The notes beneath the pieces are model-generated. The model was not told where the DNA came from. It did no database searches and saw only the letters and a list, made by a program, of their open reading frames with translations. Of a DNA stretch of 64,000 nucleotides, positions 51,388 through 63,024 are shown in pieces. Source of the DNA: Circinella minor. Its lineage: Eukaryota; Mucoromycota; Mucoromycetes; Mucorales; Lichtheimiaceae. Every line of letters starts with the position of its first letter. Positions within the stretch are counted from its first letter, which is position 1. The DNA lies in contig JAEPRB010000087.1 of NCBI GenBank assembly GCA_016758965.1, positions 62,001-126,000 of the forward strand. Direction: 5' to 3'. The position numbers and the translations under genes were made by a program.

Positions 51388-54300
51388 TTTTGTTATAAGT
51401 ATTATGTATTTTAAAATATATGTAAAAGAGAATTAATTTTGTTTTGAAGCCGAATCTGAGCCTTATTTAAATAGCAGAAAAGAATTTTATCTCCTTTCCC
51501 AAAACGATCGATTTCTGGATGACATGCGCGCTGTGTTACTTTTATGTCTTTTCCAAAAATGGTACAAATGCTATTACGTTCCATTGGCTTTACCCCACCC
51601 GAACCTTTATACTATTTCACTTCCCACCTCGAAAAATAATCATTATAGTCAGCAAATGTGAGACCGAGCAAATATAGCCTTATATTCTCTACTAGTAACT
51701 ATTTTGTGGTATTAATCATGGCAATACGATATCATATTTTTTAATAGTTTTACTATATTCGGCTTAAAAGTTACACTTTGACTTATCGCAACTACAAGTT
51801 TAGCTTTTTTTTTTCTTTCCCCATTGTTTTATGGAACTCCGTCTGTATTTTTCCGATTCATGGGGATCTCTGTATTTATTAAATGGATCCGAATAAAGTG
51901 CTACTCTTACGTACTGCTGACCAATTTTTTATTATTATTAGTTTTGCGATCAAAAAGAGATCACTGATCATTGATAATATAATTCTATTTTACATGACGA
52001 AATGATATATATATATATGATATAAGATACTCTGGCTAACAAGAAGACATATGTAATAATATAGAGAGAAGAACTAGCTATTATTATTCTTTGACGGAAT
52101 AAAATAGGAGCGTTGACAAATCTGAAGTTGAGCATTCACATGTGTTCTTTTTGGTCCACACCATCATATTTTGGATTACCCAGTCAATACGTACCCTTAT
52201 TTCTCAAAAAGTTCAATATATCATAAACTCCCCACCCTTCTTGTTAATGTTATACATCAATTGTTTAAAATGCTGTAACCCGATATTATTTCTACAGTCA
52301 GCTTTTTTCTGCTAAAGGAACAGAAATCAATCGAATAACATATTGTACTTTACTGTTGTTGTTTTTTATCACGCTTTTCATGTATAATTCTGCGTAGCAT
52401 TATTTATCATAATAATCGTCTATCAATACCTTGTTTCTCTGGTGAGCAATTTAACAATTAAAATATATTATATTACGGTGAGATGAAACCATATATTTCT
52501 ATATGATATGAAGGGAAAACTGTTAGGAGATTGGCAGCAGTAATAATCATAATTTACTTTAACGTGATATTTTTATCGTTACATATTCGAGTAAGCGATG
52601 ACAATATGTTATGGATAAGCGCATAATAATGAATCAGTCAATCCTATATCCGACACATTGCATTATATTTTCATGTGAACCAAATCTATGTACTGGAATC
52701 ATGTGCATCCATTGGTGTAATAGCTTTATGCCGAAGCTCATGTGTAAATGTCTATTTTCAAATAATCTGGGGAATCTGGAAATAGTGCACGATGAATATA
52801 CTTGTTTTTTATTTTTATTTTTTTAAATACGCCTACGAGTATGTATATATACCTACGACATGTTAGACATATATATGCCATCTGTACGAAGAAAAAAAAA
52901 ATTTATAGACCAGCTCGCTATACCAATTTTCCAGTCTACGATCAGTAGCATATTATAATATTAAAAAATTAATTCTGCATGCTATTCCACCCCACAACAT
53001 TATACACCTGTGGGTACCTTCTGTTAGTGTTGTATCACAATCATTTTTGGATATTTTCCCGCACTTCGGTTTTTAGTCATATCATTTATATTTCGTAGAT
53101 AAAATAAAATTATGAATATCCAAAATAAAAATAAAGACAGGTAATCGAAATATACTGTATTTATCAATGCAAATAAATCGATTCTGAAGAGTCCAATTTA
53201 TACGCTACGTACTATGTGCTAAAATGATCTATCGGGTATACCAAACAGGGAAAATATACTTGACTGGTTCGATTAAATAATATCAAATGTGCAGTAAGAA
53301 CTGTTTATCCCTAAAACCAGATTGTTAGAATGAAGTAAACTTAAAAATTAATAGCTACTCATATTAGAAAAAACACGAGCTCAAGTTTTATACACAGTCA
53401 AAAAAGCAGATTTATTATCTGGATAAATCTTTTCCTGATTCATCCAGTTTTTCACTTTTAGTAGTTCTCAGCTACAAACAAGGCAGATTTTTTAGTAATA
53501 ATCACTTTTGAGGAAGCTGCCTCTGATAAGCAGTACAGTATGTACGTAGAAAATTAAAACAACTTTTTGAGATGCTAAAATGAGATCCAAATAAATTATT
53601 AAATATAACATATGTATTCTTTTATTGTGATAATGCTAACTAATTGCTATGCTATAACATTCACGCAGATTCAATATATACAATTATTTATTTCTCTGCG
53701 TAACTTTGGTAATCCTGTACATAAACTTCATGGGTATTATGCTAATAAAAAAATACCTGAAGCTTTGGTGGCTCGCGGCTTTTTTCCTTATTCATTATGG
53801 AAGAAGCATTTGACCAAATGTGATAAAAATTAAAAATGTCCCAGGTAGTAAACATCATGACAAATTGTTCCTTGAAAATTGAAAGCCATAGGTAGTTCAT
53901 AGACTTTCATAGATTGGGTATAAACAGAGGTACGCATTCATAGAGTTTAATGAAACTCTGTAATGTCAGTTTCATAGATCTTCTACGGTATTTTATGTAA
54001 TTGGAATGATTCATAAGCTTAAAATCTGCACTGTTTATTAACATATAGAGTACACCATAGCAACTTTACTATTATTACTATTACCATTTTTGTTACGTAT
54101 TGTCATCCTTATACGTAGCTTAATCTGGTGCCCCTTTTTTTGTTTACCGTAGTTATACAAAAAGATGAAAATAAAGTACATAGCAGTAGAAAAGTTCATG
54201 AGAAAATTAATTTTAATTTCTGATCGCATGATCGTGGAATATATAAAGAAGTGTAAACTGCTATTTTAATGGATGTTCATCCTTTCATGAATATTCGTAT

Positions 54301-54930
54301 CTCCGCAGCATTCAACTACAAAATATATATGCATATCATCAGGTGTTATAGAGCTCCATAGATTGATAGTAATTTATTGTATCTCATGCAACTCATAGGT
54401 TTGTCACTTATAAACTTTCACGTATTTTCATTTCCATTTACCGTGGTGGAAGAGATAATACTTGGTTGTACGATAATGATCTGGTGATACATAGTTTTGT
54501 CTGTACAAACATCTGACGATGTTAATAAAAGACATACTTGGATAACTTGAAAAACGAGACATTATTAAATTTATTTTAGTTTATACTTAAGAGTACCTCG
54601 CTCGCCTTCGTATAACAATTAACACGATAACTACACAACCTTTTGCTTTTCTATAATTACATGTTTTGAAAATACTCACTCTTTAATATTTCTTCAAAAT
54701 TAACAGGTGATGATACTAGCTTTTCGTCATAGCAACTGGCAAATACACTGTTAGACCGATTAAATTCACTATAAGAAGATTTCATCAGTCACTGTAATTA
54801 TATAATTTTATACCTTTATAAAAGCGTGCAAGCATTTTGCTTCTTATTTTTTCTTCTCATTTAAAATCCTTTTTGTGCTACAAGAGGGTCTGTTTGTCGT
54901 TTTACTGAAGAGTCAAAAATAAAATAAAAA
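51388..54930. other. Gene-poor AT-rich region
   Basis: The left end is the SCP2 promoter. One frame (53612-53833, plus) has a protein-like segment (KLHGYYANKKIPEALVARGFF) that could be a relic of a transposon or gene, but nothing firm supports it. Otherwise no gene, RNA or clear repeat noticed. Confidence 0.4.
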
Positions 54931-55882
54931 ATGGAGAATCATGGATCAGTTTGGATTAAAGTTTGGTTTTTCATTAGCTCGTTATTAGTTTTATGGGTAA
55001 ATTATAGAAAAAAATACGATTAGCATTCTCGAAAAATAAAACAAAATAGAGGCATTCATTGGACTAATGGATCATGACATTATTATTCTCGGATTGTTTT
55101 ATAGGATGCTGGATATTGTTTACTGAGGTAACAAATAGATGTGAAATAAATTCTATATTGACCAGAAGATATTTAAAATAAGAAACTACGTTTATTTCTA
55201 TAGACCTTATAGTATGGAAGGAGGTAAATGGAATCTTTTGTGGCGTCCTTACAATTTATATGGAAAGGTATATAACATAGTAAAAAGTAAAGTCTAATAG
55301 AGTTGTTACTATATGCTAAACTGAATATTATTTAGATTGATAAATTCTATGGCATTGAAGCTCTTAACGAACATGACGGATTCACTGCTGCTCAAGGTAA
55401 TATATTATGATACAACTCTTATTTTATATCTTAACTAACAAAATATTACATGTGAAGCATCCATGAACTTGGTAGAGACAGTATTAAACTTTTTGTATCT
55501 GTGGATGGCATCCGATTCTCAAAAATCTGGTCGTGCATCATTGGTTGGTTTTTCTGCTGCTATATTAACTGTAGCCAAGACCGTGCTTTACTGGTTGGTC
55601 GAATTTTTTTCGGGAATGCGGCACACCGGTCATAATGAACTAATTGACTACATTTTGCTTTGGGTTGTAAGTAAAATAATTCACTTAGATAGTCCAATTC
55701 TTTTTTTTTTTCATTCACAACAATCAGTGAATAATAAGCTAATCATGTAAATTTGATAGATTCCAAATGGTGCCTGGATTGTTGTTCCAGGTTTGATTGC
55801 TTATGTACTCGGAAAAGACCTTGTCGATCGTTTAGATACTTTAGATAATCACAGCAACAGTAAAAACAAAAAGGATAATTAA
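54931..55882 (+). CDS. EXPERA/emopamil-binding-protein-like membrane protein
   Basis: Six exons: 54931-54996, 55105-55127, 55204-55267, 55336-55396, 55458-55666, 55760-55882; 181 residues. Four hydrophobic helices are visible: IKVWFFISSLLVLWDAGYCL, SMNLVETVLNFLYLWMA, LVGFSAAILTVAKTVLYWLV and IIPNGAWIVVPGLIAYVLG-like at the C-terminus. Conserved-looking polar residues inside the helices (W-D-A-G-Y, E in NLVET, K-T-V-x-Y-W, GHNELIDY) match the pattern of fungal EXPERA/EBP-like proteins. True EBP is the ER sterol delta8-delta7 isomerase; this relative is more divergent, and whether it is an isomerase is unknown. ER membrane location is inferred. Its 3' end lies 40 bases from that of the next, opposing gene. 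Confidence 0.75.
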
Positions 55883-55922
55883 TAATTATTAATGATAATA
55901 CTTTTTATTTATATTTATTTAT

Positions 55923-56216
55923 TTACAACTTGATGTCCTTATATTTTGCTTCAGTTTCGGGATTAACAAACTTCCATACAAAAACTTCTGCCTTGTTCTT
56001 TTCACTTGCTGCAACACCTTCGTTAAGACTGGCTGGTTCACGATGCACCTTTTTTTCCAGAATGTTGGAGTTTTTTAATTGAGTGAGGATGCGGCTCTTG
56101 AGGTGTGATTTGGATACTAATTCTTGTTCAAACTTTGGAATGTATGTAGCAATTGCCTTGGTGGTCATGGGTCCATTTTGAGCAAGTAAACTTTTAACGA
56201 TTTTAGCACCTGACAT
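55923..56216 (-). CDS. 97-residue basic protein, possibly winged-helix
   Basis: Single exon. The sequence has regular helix-helix-helix-strand spacing: AKIVKSLLAQNGPMTTKAIA, then YIPKF, then HLKSRILTQLKNSNILEKKV, then a strand AEVFVWKFV near the C-terminus. This is what a winged-helix domain looks like (short helix, GPMT turn, recognition helix, wing). It is basic and Lys-rich. I do not recognise the family; a mitochondrial ribosomal or RNA-polymerase-associated small protein are possible. Intronless, unlike its neighbours. It is tail-to-tail with the EXPERA gene, 40 bases apart, and the CDS stands alone with a good start (Met-Ser-Gly-Ala). Confidence 0.7.
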   Translation of the reverse strand: MSGAKIVKSLLAQNGPMTTKAIATYIPKFEQELVSKSHLKSRILTQLKNSNILEKKVHREPASLNEGVAASEKNKAEVFVWKFVNPETEAKYKDIKL

Positions 56217-56820
56217 TTTTATTTTTCGTTGTTATTATTTAAAGTGTCGTTCTGAAAAAATAAATAGAAAATATACAAAGTTGCCTGGCGGAAGTTGATA
56301 GTTGATAACCAATGAAATTCCATTTTAAATCTTTTCTGACGATACCATGAATATAACCTGCTACCACGCTGCTGTTGCAATTTTAAAAAGAGAGGAGCAA
56401 AGGGATTCATATTTTTATTAAGGGTCAAAATATAATTCATCCTATCCCATCGAATTTTCCAACCCATATTCATTTATTAGATTCTTGAAGACGAATGTTT
56501 AAAGCATATAAATGGGCTTTTACCAATTTTAGTTATATAGTGCGCATATGCAACATGGACACATAACCACTCGTGTTGCCACTACAAAACAATCCTTATA
56601 AGCAGTAGATAGATAATCTGCATTCATTTTGATCAGTTATATGATGTATTTTACTATTCAACTGTCACAAATGTAGCAATGTCTACTACAAAAGCACTTT
56701 TAAATTCCTTTTGTATTAATCCCAATTCCAAACCCGCCCCATCATTTCTTGGAACTTATTATTGTTTGTAGTGTTGTTTTTTACTATATTACAAAAGATA
56801 TATTACAAGTTTTTTTTTTT
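56217..56820. other. Intergenic region between two minus-strand genes
   Basis: Promoter and leader of the 97-residue protein gene and the 3' end of the oxidoreductase gene, with a T run just before its stop (56809-56822). No further gene supported. Confidence 0.45.
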
Positions 56821-58116
56821 TTACAAATTAATGACACGTCCTTCATCAGAACTTTGTTTTGCTAATTCAATGACACGAATACAGTTAACACCGTGTTGGG
56901 GCTTGACAATCAAATGGTTGGGATCCTTCTTGAGAATGGATTCACCAACATTGTTATAGAACGACAAGTAATCACCATTGGCAGTTTCAACTTGACCAAC
57001 GACATGTACACCACTGATATCCGAGTTAATAGTTCCCCATCGGTCTGTCGATTCAACACCATAACCACCACTGGAAGGTACTAAACCAGCCTTGAGTTGA
57101 TCTTCTTGTACATCCAAATGATGCTTGACAAACGATCCATTCATACCACGAAGTGAGAAACGCAAGACAGGAGCTTGACGAGCAAGCATACTGGATCGCA
57201 AAATGACATTGAAATCGTTAGGATACTTTAGGATAATAGTAAAATCGTCAATGACATTGGATTCCTTGAGTTGACGCTGGTTACTAATTGTAGCAAACAA
57301 ACTGGTTGGAAGACCAAATAAAGACAGAGCTTGATCGATGAGATGAGCACCAAGATCATAAAGCATACCTGATCCAGGTTGATCATCCTTTTCACGCCAT
57401 CCAGCTTTGACAAAATTTCGGAATCGGTCAAAGTGAGATTCAAACTCGACAAGACGGCCTAAATGTCCATTTTCGATAATCTTTTTCACGGTTAAAAAGT
57501 CACCATCCCATCGTCGGTTTTGATACACACTGCAAATCTTGCCAGTCTTTTCAGAAATTTGGACAAGCTCGCTTGCTTCTTGTGAAGTGATAGTGAATGG
57601 TTTTTCAACGACAACTATGTTTTTTTTAGAAAAAAATAAGAGTGTTTAATATACATGCTGTATGAAATTCCACTACTTTATGATCATTTTAAGAGCTTTT
57701 TGTTCCCATTTTTTTCCCTTTTTACTAATGAAACATACCATTCTTTCCTTTCTCCATAGCCTGCTTGGCGAGAGTGTAATGTGAATCGTTGGGCGTTGTG
57801 ATGACGACAAGGTCAATGTTATCCATATCAAAAAGTTCGTCAGTGCTCTTGGCAACAGTTACCCATGGATATACTTTTTTGCTATTATCACTATGGCGTT
57901 CAACAACAGCCGTCAATTCAAGATGAGGCGATGATACAATCAAAGGGCAGTGGAAGGTACGCGATGCGAATCCTTTTTTTTTTATGGAAAATCACGAATT
58001 GTTAGTTTCTCCGTTCGTTATTATTCACATGGATAAATATGTATAATCAAAGTCTCTGTAACTCTATAAAACTTACCAAAACCAACAACGCCAACGTTTA
58101 CTTTTTGACCAGACAT
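56821..58116 (-). CDS. Gfo/Idh/MocA-family NAD(P)-dependent oxidoreductase
   Basis: Three exons: 58116-58077, 57972-57739, 57614-56821; 355 residues, standard length. The Rossmann domain begins VNVGVVGFGFASRTFHCPLI (Gly at 12 and 14), followed by TAVVERHSD, then DLVVITTPNDSHYTLAKQAM. The family signature EKP is at 95-97 (VVVEKPFTI). The C-terminal domain has GSGMLYDLGAHLIDQALSLF, with the D-x-G-x-H-x-x-D residues that serve catalysis in this family, and a sheet domain after it. Such enzymes oxidise or reduce sugars, inositols or dihydrodiols; it resembles the yeast YMR315W and bacterial YdgJ/YvaA type. The substrate is unknown. A perfect inverted repeat lies about 130 bases upstream (58241-58263). 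Confidence 0.92.
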
Positions 58117-60869
58117 GATTTAATCAGATGATATATAGGATGAAAATAATCAAAAAAAAAGAGAAAGAAACCAATAAGAAAAAAAAGGGTTTTAAGGTAT
58201 TAATATGCTAATTTTTGCTGGGATGACGGAAAGCAGCGGGTCCCACACTCGGAGTTTGTGGGAAATCACGATCGTTTCTAGGGTTTTACTTAAGCACATT
58301 AATGCACCTGAGTGCGTAAGCAAAGGTCTCCGATTTATACTAAATCGTGTTCGGGGAATACTTGCCAGGTATGTATAAAGAACTATTTGTTGCTTATACA
58401 TATTATAGCTGGAACTTCTTTTTTTTTTTGAATAGAAGATCAAAATCTGGTTAATCGTTTATGTTACGCTACCATGAAAAGAAGATAGGTTTTTTATGAG
58501 TGTTAAATACTGATAAGATAAAATACAAAAAGATTTTGGTTTGACATTTCGCTATTATATTACAAAGGAGTCCACGTAAGATATTGTTTCTTTTTACATT
58601 GATTAGTAATTAAAACAGGGTAAACACAACTAGGTTCATATACTTTTTCATTGACCGATTGCCGCAGCATAAAGACTTACATAATTTTAAGTTCATTCCG
58701 CGGAAGTTATTTAGTTGGATGAACCGCACTTATATATTTTGACATCACGAGATAAGAGCAATCATAATATTGGGAGACATAGTTTAAAGAACAGAATAGA
58801 TAAAAATATCATTGTACTGATCGCTTATAATTTGAAGAGATATATTAGGTAATAATGGAAACAGTTATCAAAGTGTTCTGTTAACATGAGGCTCGAGAGC
58901 GTAAAATTTTTAAAAGGAAAACTAAATGCTTTTTCAGTACACTCGACAAAAGGGTCCAAGGCAAAAAAGCCTCAGAAATAGAACTCAATATTGTATTCCC
59001 AGATTACCCCGATGTATTAAGATAACTGCTATCCCAGCAAAATGGGATATATTTTAAATGTACTCCAAACTTGAAAATAAAGTACAATTTTCATATTGAA
59101 TAGCGCTCTTTTAATCAATATTACATGATAAACGTAACGGCCTTGCAACTAACAGGGATTATGTTTATTAGGTTGTCTTTACAAAAACAAAATTCAGACA
59201 TCGCCACATACGTGCCTGAGATTGGATAAAAAAAAATTACGGACCGTTTGCTGAAATATGAGTTGATGTTTGATATTTGCAGGTGTATACATATGAAGAT
59301 AGATGTAGATGAACATTTGTGATTGTACGATTGGATATACTAATGAGTATTAAATACAAGTTCTTAATCCTGTTGTCACGATATATACTTTCTTTCGGAT
59401 GGGATTTCTTGATATAAGTCATTTGAGTATACCTTCACCATAGATATTATACAATCTATCCATTATACTCTTAACAATAGTCTGTTATAACAGCTAAAAA
59501 AGTTAGCAATATCTTTTTTTTATGATCCTCCAGTTGATCAAATTGTCCCAACATGGATAGAGAACAATACCATGGTAACTGAGTTCATCTCTACAGAAAT
59601 CAAATTTGAGTAGTGAGACCGATACACATACCCGACAATTTTAAAAGTTTAAACATGTACACTAAAATAATACATTCAATGGTATCATAACAAGCCATGA
59701 AAATCTAATGCGGTTATAAATATAAAAAATAAAAATAAAAAAATGCAAACAAGGGCAGATACAGGTTAATGAGGGCTATAAATATTTTAACCCGTCTATA
59801 AGTTTGATCTGCTTTCCAAGCACTTGAAAAGAGTTAACTTATTATTATTATTATTATATACGAGTAGTTTGCTTTCAAAAATATTACCAAGAGGCCCAAC
59901 GATTTCATGAGGTTGTTTTGATGTCTACATAATCGGTGAGCGCTGTTCTTACCTTCACTAACACTAAAATTTTATTGTCATGTTTTCTGAATGTTTTTTT
60001 TTATCTGTAATTTATATAATGTTTGTGGCAACAGAAAAAAAAAGTAAATTGTGTATCATTTAGTAGCGATTGGAAATAAAACGACGAATACTAAAATATT
60101 GTATATTCAATAGATCGCCAATTCAATATGAAATATTTTAATTCAAGTGCTTTACTTCATTATATAGTTTCAATCCAACTAATTGTTGGTGTTATGGTTA
60201 GTGTCTGGCGCGCCCACTGGCAACATATTTTTTCTTCTGTTCCTTTTCTACCTGCTAACATAATCGATTCTACTCACAAATTACTCATTAACTTTCGACT
60301 AGAGGAAACTCTATCTTTTCATAAACCCCCATAATTTTCAGTTTATCATAGTATCATAAAAAAAAACAAATAATAAGAATAATAATTACATAGAACATCT
60401 TGTAAATTAGATTATACCCCTACGTATCTTCCCCTCTTTCCCCTTTTTTCTTCATTTATTACGCTGTAGAATCCATTGCTTGTATTTTGTCTTGTTCCGC
60501 CTATCCACCCATTGTTATATCATCATTTCAATGGCCGTCAATAAAATCACTTCACTTTTGTGATTCTTAAAAAAAAAAAATTATATAGTTTCAAGAAACG
60601 AACCACAGATGATATTCTATAATCGACATGGACTGTTTTTACTGTATATAAACTACCGGTGAGTGTTTTTTATTGTTCTTTTTCATATAGTAATAATATA
60701 ATTATCAAACAAAATAAAAATTGTTTATCACATTATACGAAATGATGATAGTTACACAAATCGATTTAATTTATTTATTTTTTGGGTGTGTAAAAAGGTG
60801 GGGTAAAAAAAAAAAGAGAGGGAAATTCGTATCTTCACCAAACGCATAAACAGAGTATAAAAGAGAAAT
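58117..60869. other. Gene-poor AT-rich region
   Basis: Contains the oxidoreductase promoter at the left. A 68-codon plus-strand frame at 60128-60334 has a protein-like part (VWRAHWQHIFSSVPF), possibly a retroelement relic, not confirmed. No RNA gene noticed. Confidence 0.4.
58241..58263. promoter_or_regulatory. Inverted repeat upstream of the Gfo/Idh gene
   Basis: TCCCACA and TGTGGGA separated by nine bases, 125-147 bases before the start codon at 58116. Its position and GC content suit a binding site for a dimeric or zinc-finger regulator. Confidence 0.4.
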
Positions 60870-62703
60870 TTATCGTTTCTTGGTTCCACGAGGCTTGACA
60901 TCTTCATCGCGTACGGCATGTAGATAGATTTTATTAGGGTTATTGGTTGGTGTGGATTGTGTTGCAAATTTATATCCCTAATAATTACACCGGGTGAGTT
61001 ATTTTAATAAAAAAGAATAAAATATTTTATCTATATATCATGTAAACCACAAAAAAACTTTACCTTTGACCAATCATAACTGACTGCATATGCGAAAATG
61101 GTGCCGTTACGATTGAATGTGGTACAAGGAATTGTTCCCTGTACATTTGAGAATGGCTTCAAACGTTGCTTAGAATCCTTATCCCAAAATGATACTGTAC
61201 CATCCGATCTAAATTATAAATTATATATTGTGAATATATATAGTATCCATTCCCTCTGATTGAATAATTTTATAAATAGAAAAAAAAAACAGTGCTTACC
61301 CTGCTGTAGAAAAGGTTCCATAAATGGGATGGAAAGAAATATCATTAACAGAAAATACATTCTTTTGTTCATCTCGATGACATTTGAAAGAGAAATTTTT
61401 ACTATATAAATGACATGTACGCATCAGTCTGGGTCCTTCTTATTGTCACATTTAGATCCGCCATATTATTCTAATAAACTTACGATTGTTCCTTATCATC
61501 CACATATTGAATACCAACTCGACCTTCGATTGAACCAATAGCATAACCCTTATTGTCTGGGAAACATGACACGACTCGAGTTTGCCATTTTAATGGTGAC
61601 ATTGTTTGCTAAGAGAAAAAAACACGATAGACCAGCCGTAATTTATAATCAGTTTAAATTTTATCATCACAATTATTATTCCGTTATATACTATCCAAAT
61701 ATTATAATTAATATTATTTACCTTGAAAATGACAGTAGGATTGGACAAATCAAAGATACACACATGCTTTTCAGCAGTACCAACAACCATTAGAAGGCCG
61801 GATGAATCCATTGTGTAACATCTTTCTGGTAATTGAACTGTTGCGATAGGATTTGGAGTTCGCATATCCCAATATTTGATTGTCTTGTCATAACTTCCTG
61901 TAGCAATTACTTGTTGTCCAATATCCAGAAATTGTACACATTTGATAGGTTCTGTATGTTGAGCAATTTGTGTACTTTGTCCAGTTGCAACATCATACAT
62001 ACGTGCTGCTTTATCTGCACCAACGGAACAAATTTTTGAGCCATCCTATATTCAACATCATATTATTCATTAAGACCATTCCCAGAAGAAAAACCAAAAC
62101 CTTCGTTAATTTTTCTCAATAATATATATATATATATATATATATTTGTAAAAACCCTTATTGAAAAAAAAACAATTACCTTGCTCCATTTTACGTCTAA
62201 TACAGGTCCTTCGTGCGAATAAGCTGCTTTTGGTAATGTATTTCCAGAAGGTTGTACTTCGTATATTCGTACCTATAAAACATTTGAATGTTTGAGTGCT
62301 TGAATTTATATACATAAAGATCCCCCTTAATCAGGGCTTCTTTTTTTTATTTATTTTTTTTACCTGATTATCCCATGATGCTACTGACAAGAAATCAGTT
62401 TGACTTGAAAATGCCATTGAAGAAATACCATCGCTTGGTGGTTGTGCCACCTAAAAAAAGACAAAAAGTAAAATTGAAGGTAAGGTTTTTTTTTATTTTT
62501 GACATTAATTAGTGTTGCTAGGAAAAGTGCTGTGCAAATTAAATAAATAAAAAATACAAAAGCGGTTTATTTTATTTTTCTTTGCTCGATTTATTGAATT
62601 CTTATTCAACTGTCGATTTCGTTTCTTCTTTTTTAATTCGTATAAGCATGGTTGATATAATTGGTTGATTACTCACCTCGAAATCTTTTGGATCCATCGG
62701 CAT
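60870..62703 (-). CDS. rae1: mRNA export factor Rae1/Gle2 (WD40 propeller)
   Basis: Eight exons: 62703-62677, 62450-62364, 62272-62180, 62045-61722, 61608-61484, 61401-61300, 61208-61064, 60977-60870; 336 residues, slightly shorter than yeast Gle2 (365) and human RAE1 (368). It is a seven-bladed WD40 protein that binds the GLEBS motif of a nuclear pore nucleoporin (Nup98 type) and helps mRNA export. Visible: [108 protein letters not shown] and the C-terminal [12 protein letters not shown], all characteristic of Rae1 and in the right order. The first exon is only 27 bases (MPMDPKDFE). Confidence 0.95.
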
Positions 62704-63024
62704 GTTTAATTATTATTGTTATTTTTTTTAAAGAATATAAAAAAAAAAAAGATAGAAAGCGCGTAGTTATTGAGTCGCGGGACGCAGCAATTTTTTTAAG
62801 GTTCCGTCGTCGACTGCTCCAAATGTTTTTGCTGCGACATTTTTGAGTAGCAACATTAAATAATATTTATTTTTGTATTACAGCAGCAATTTTCATTATT
62901 ACAATTTTTTTAAAGTGTACATACATTATAAATAATATGTTTTCAATACAAATTAATTAGAACAAGTGGCATACATGACAATGGTTATGATAATGATTTT
63001 TATATATAATATTTTTTTTTGGTA
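62704..63024. other. Intergenic region between Rae1 start and subtilase end
   Basis: Promoter of the Rae1 gene and 3' flank of the subtilase gene; short A and T runs. No gene seen. Confidence 0.5.

Noticed and set aside
59831..59860. TTA/TAT repeat and many short AT microsatellites
   Set aside because: Ordinary for this base composition; not informative enough to list.
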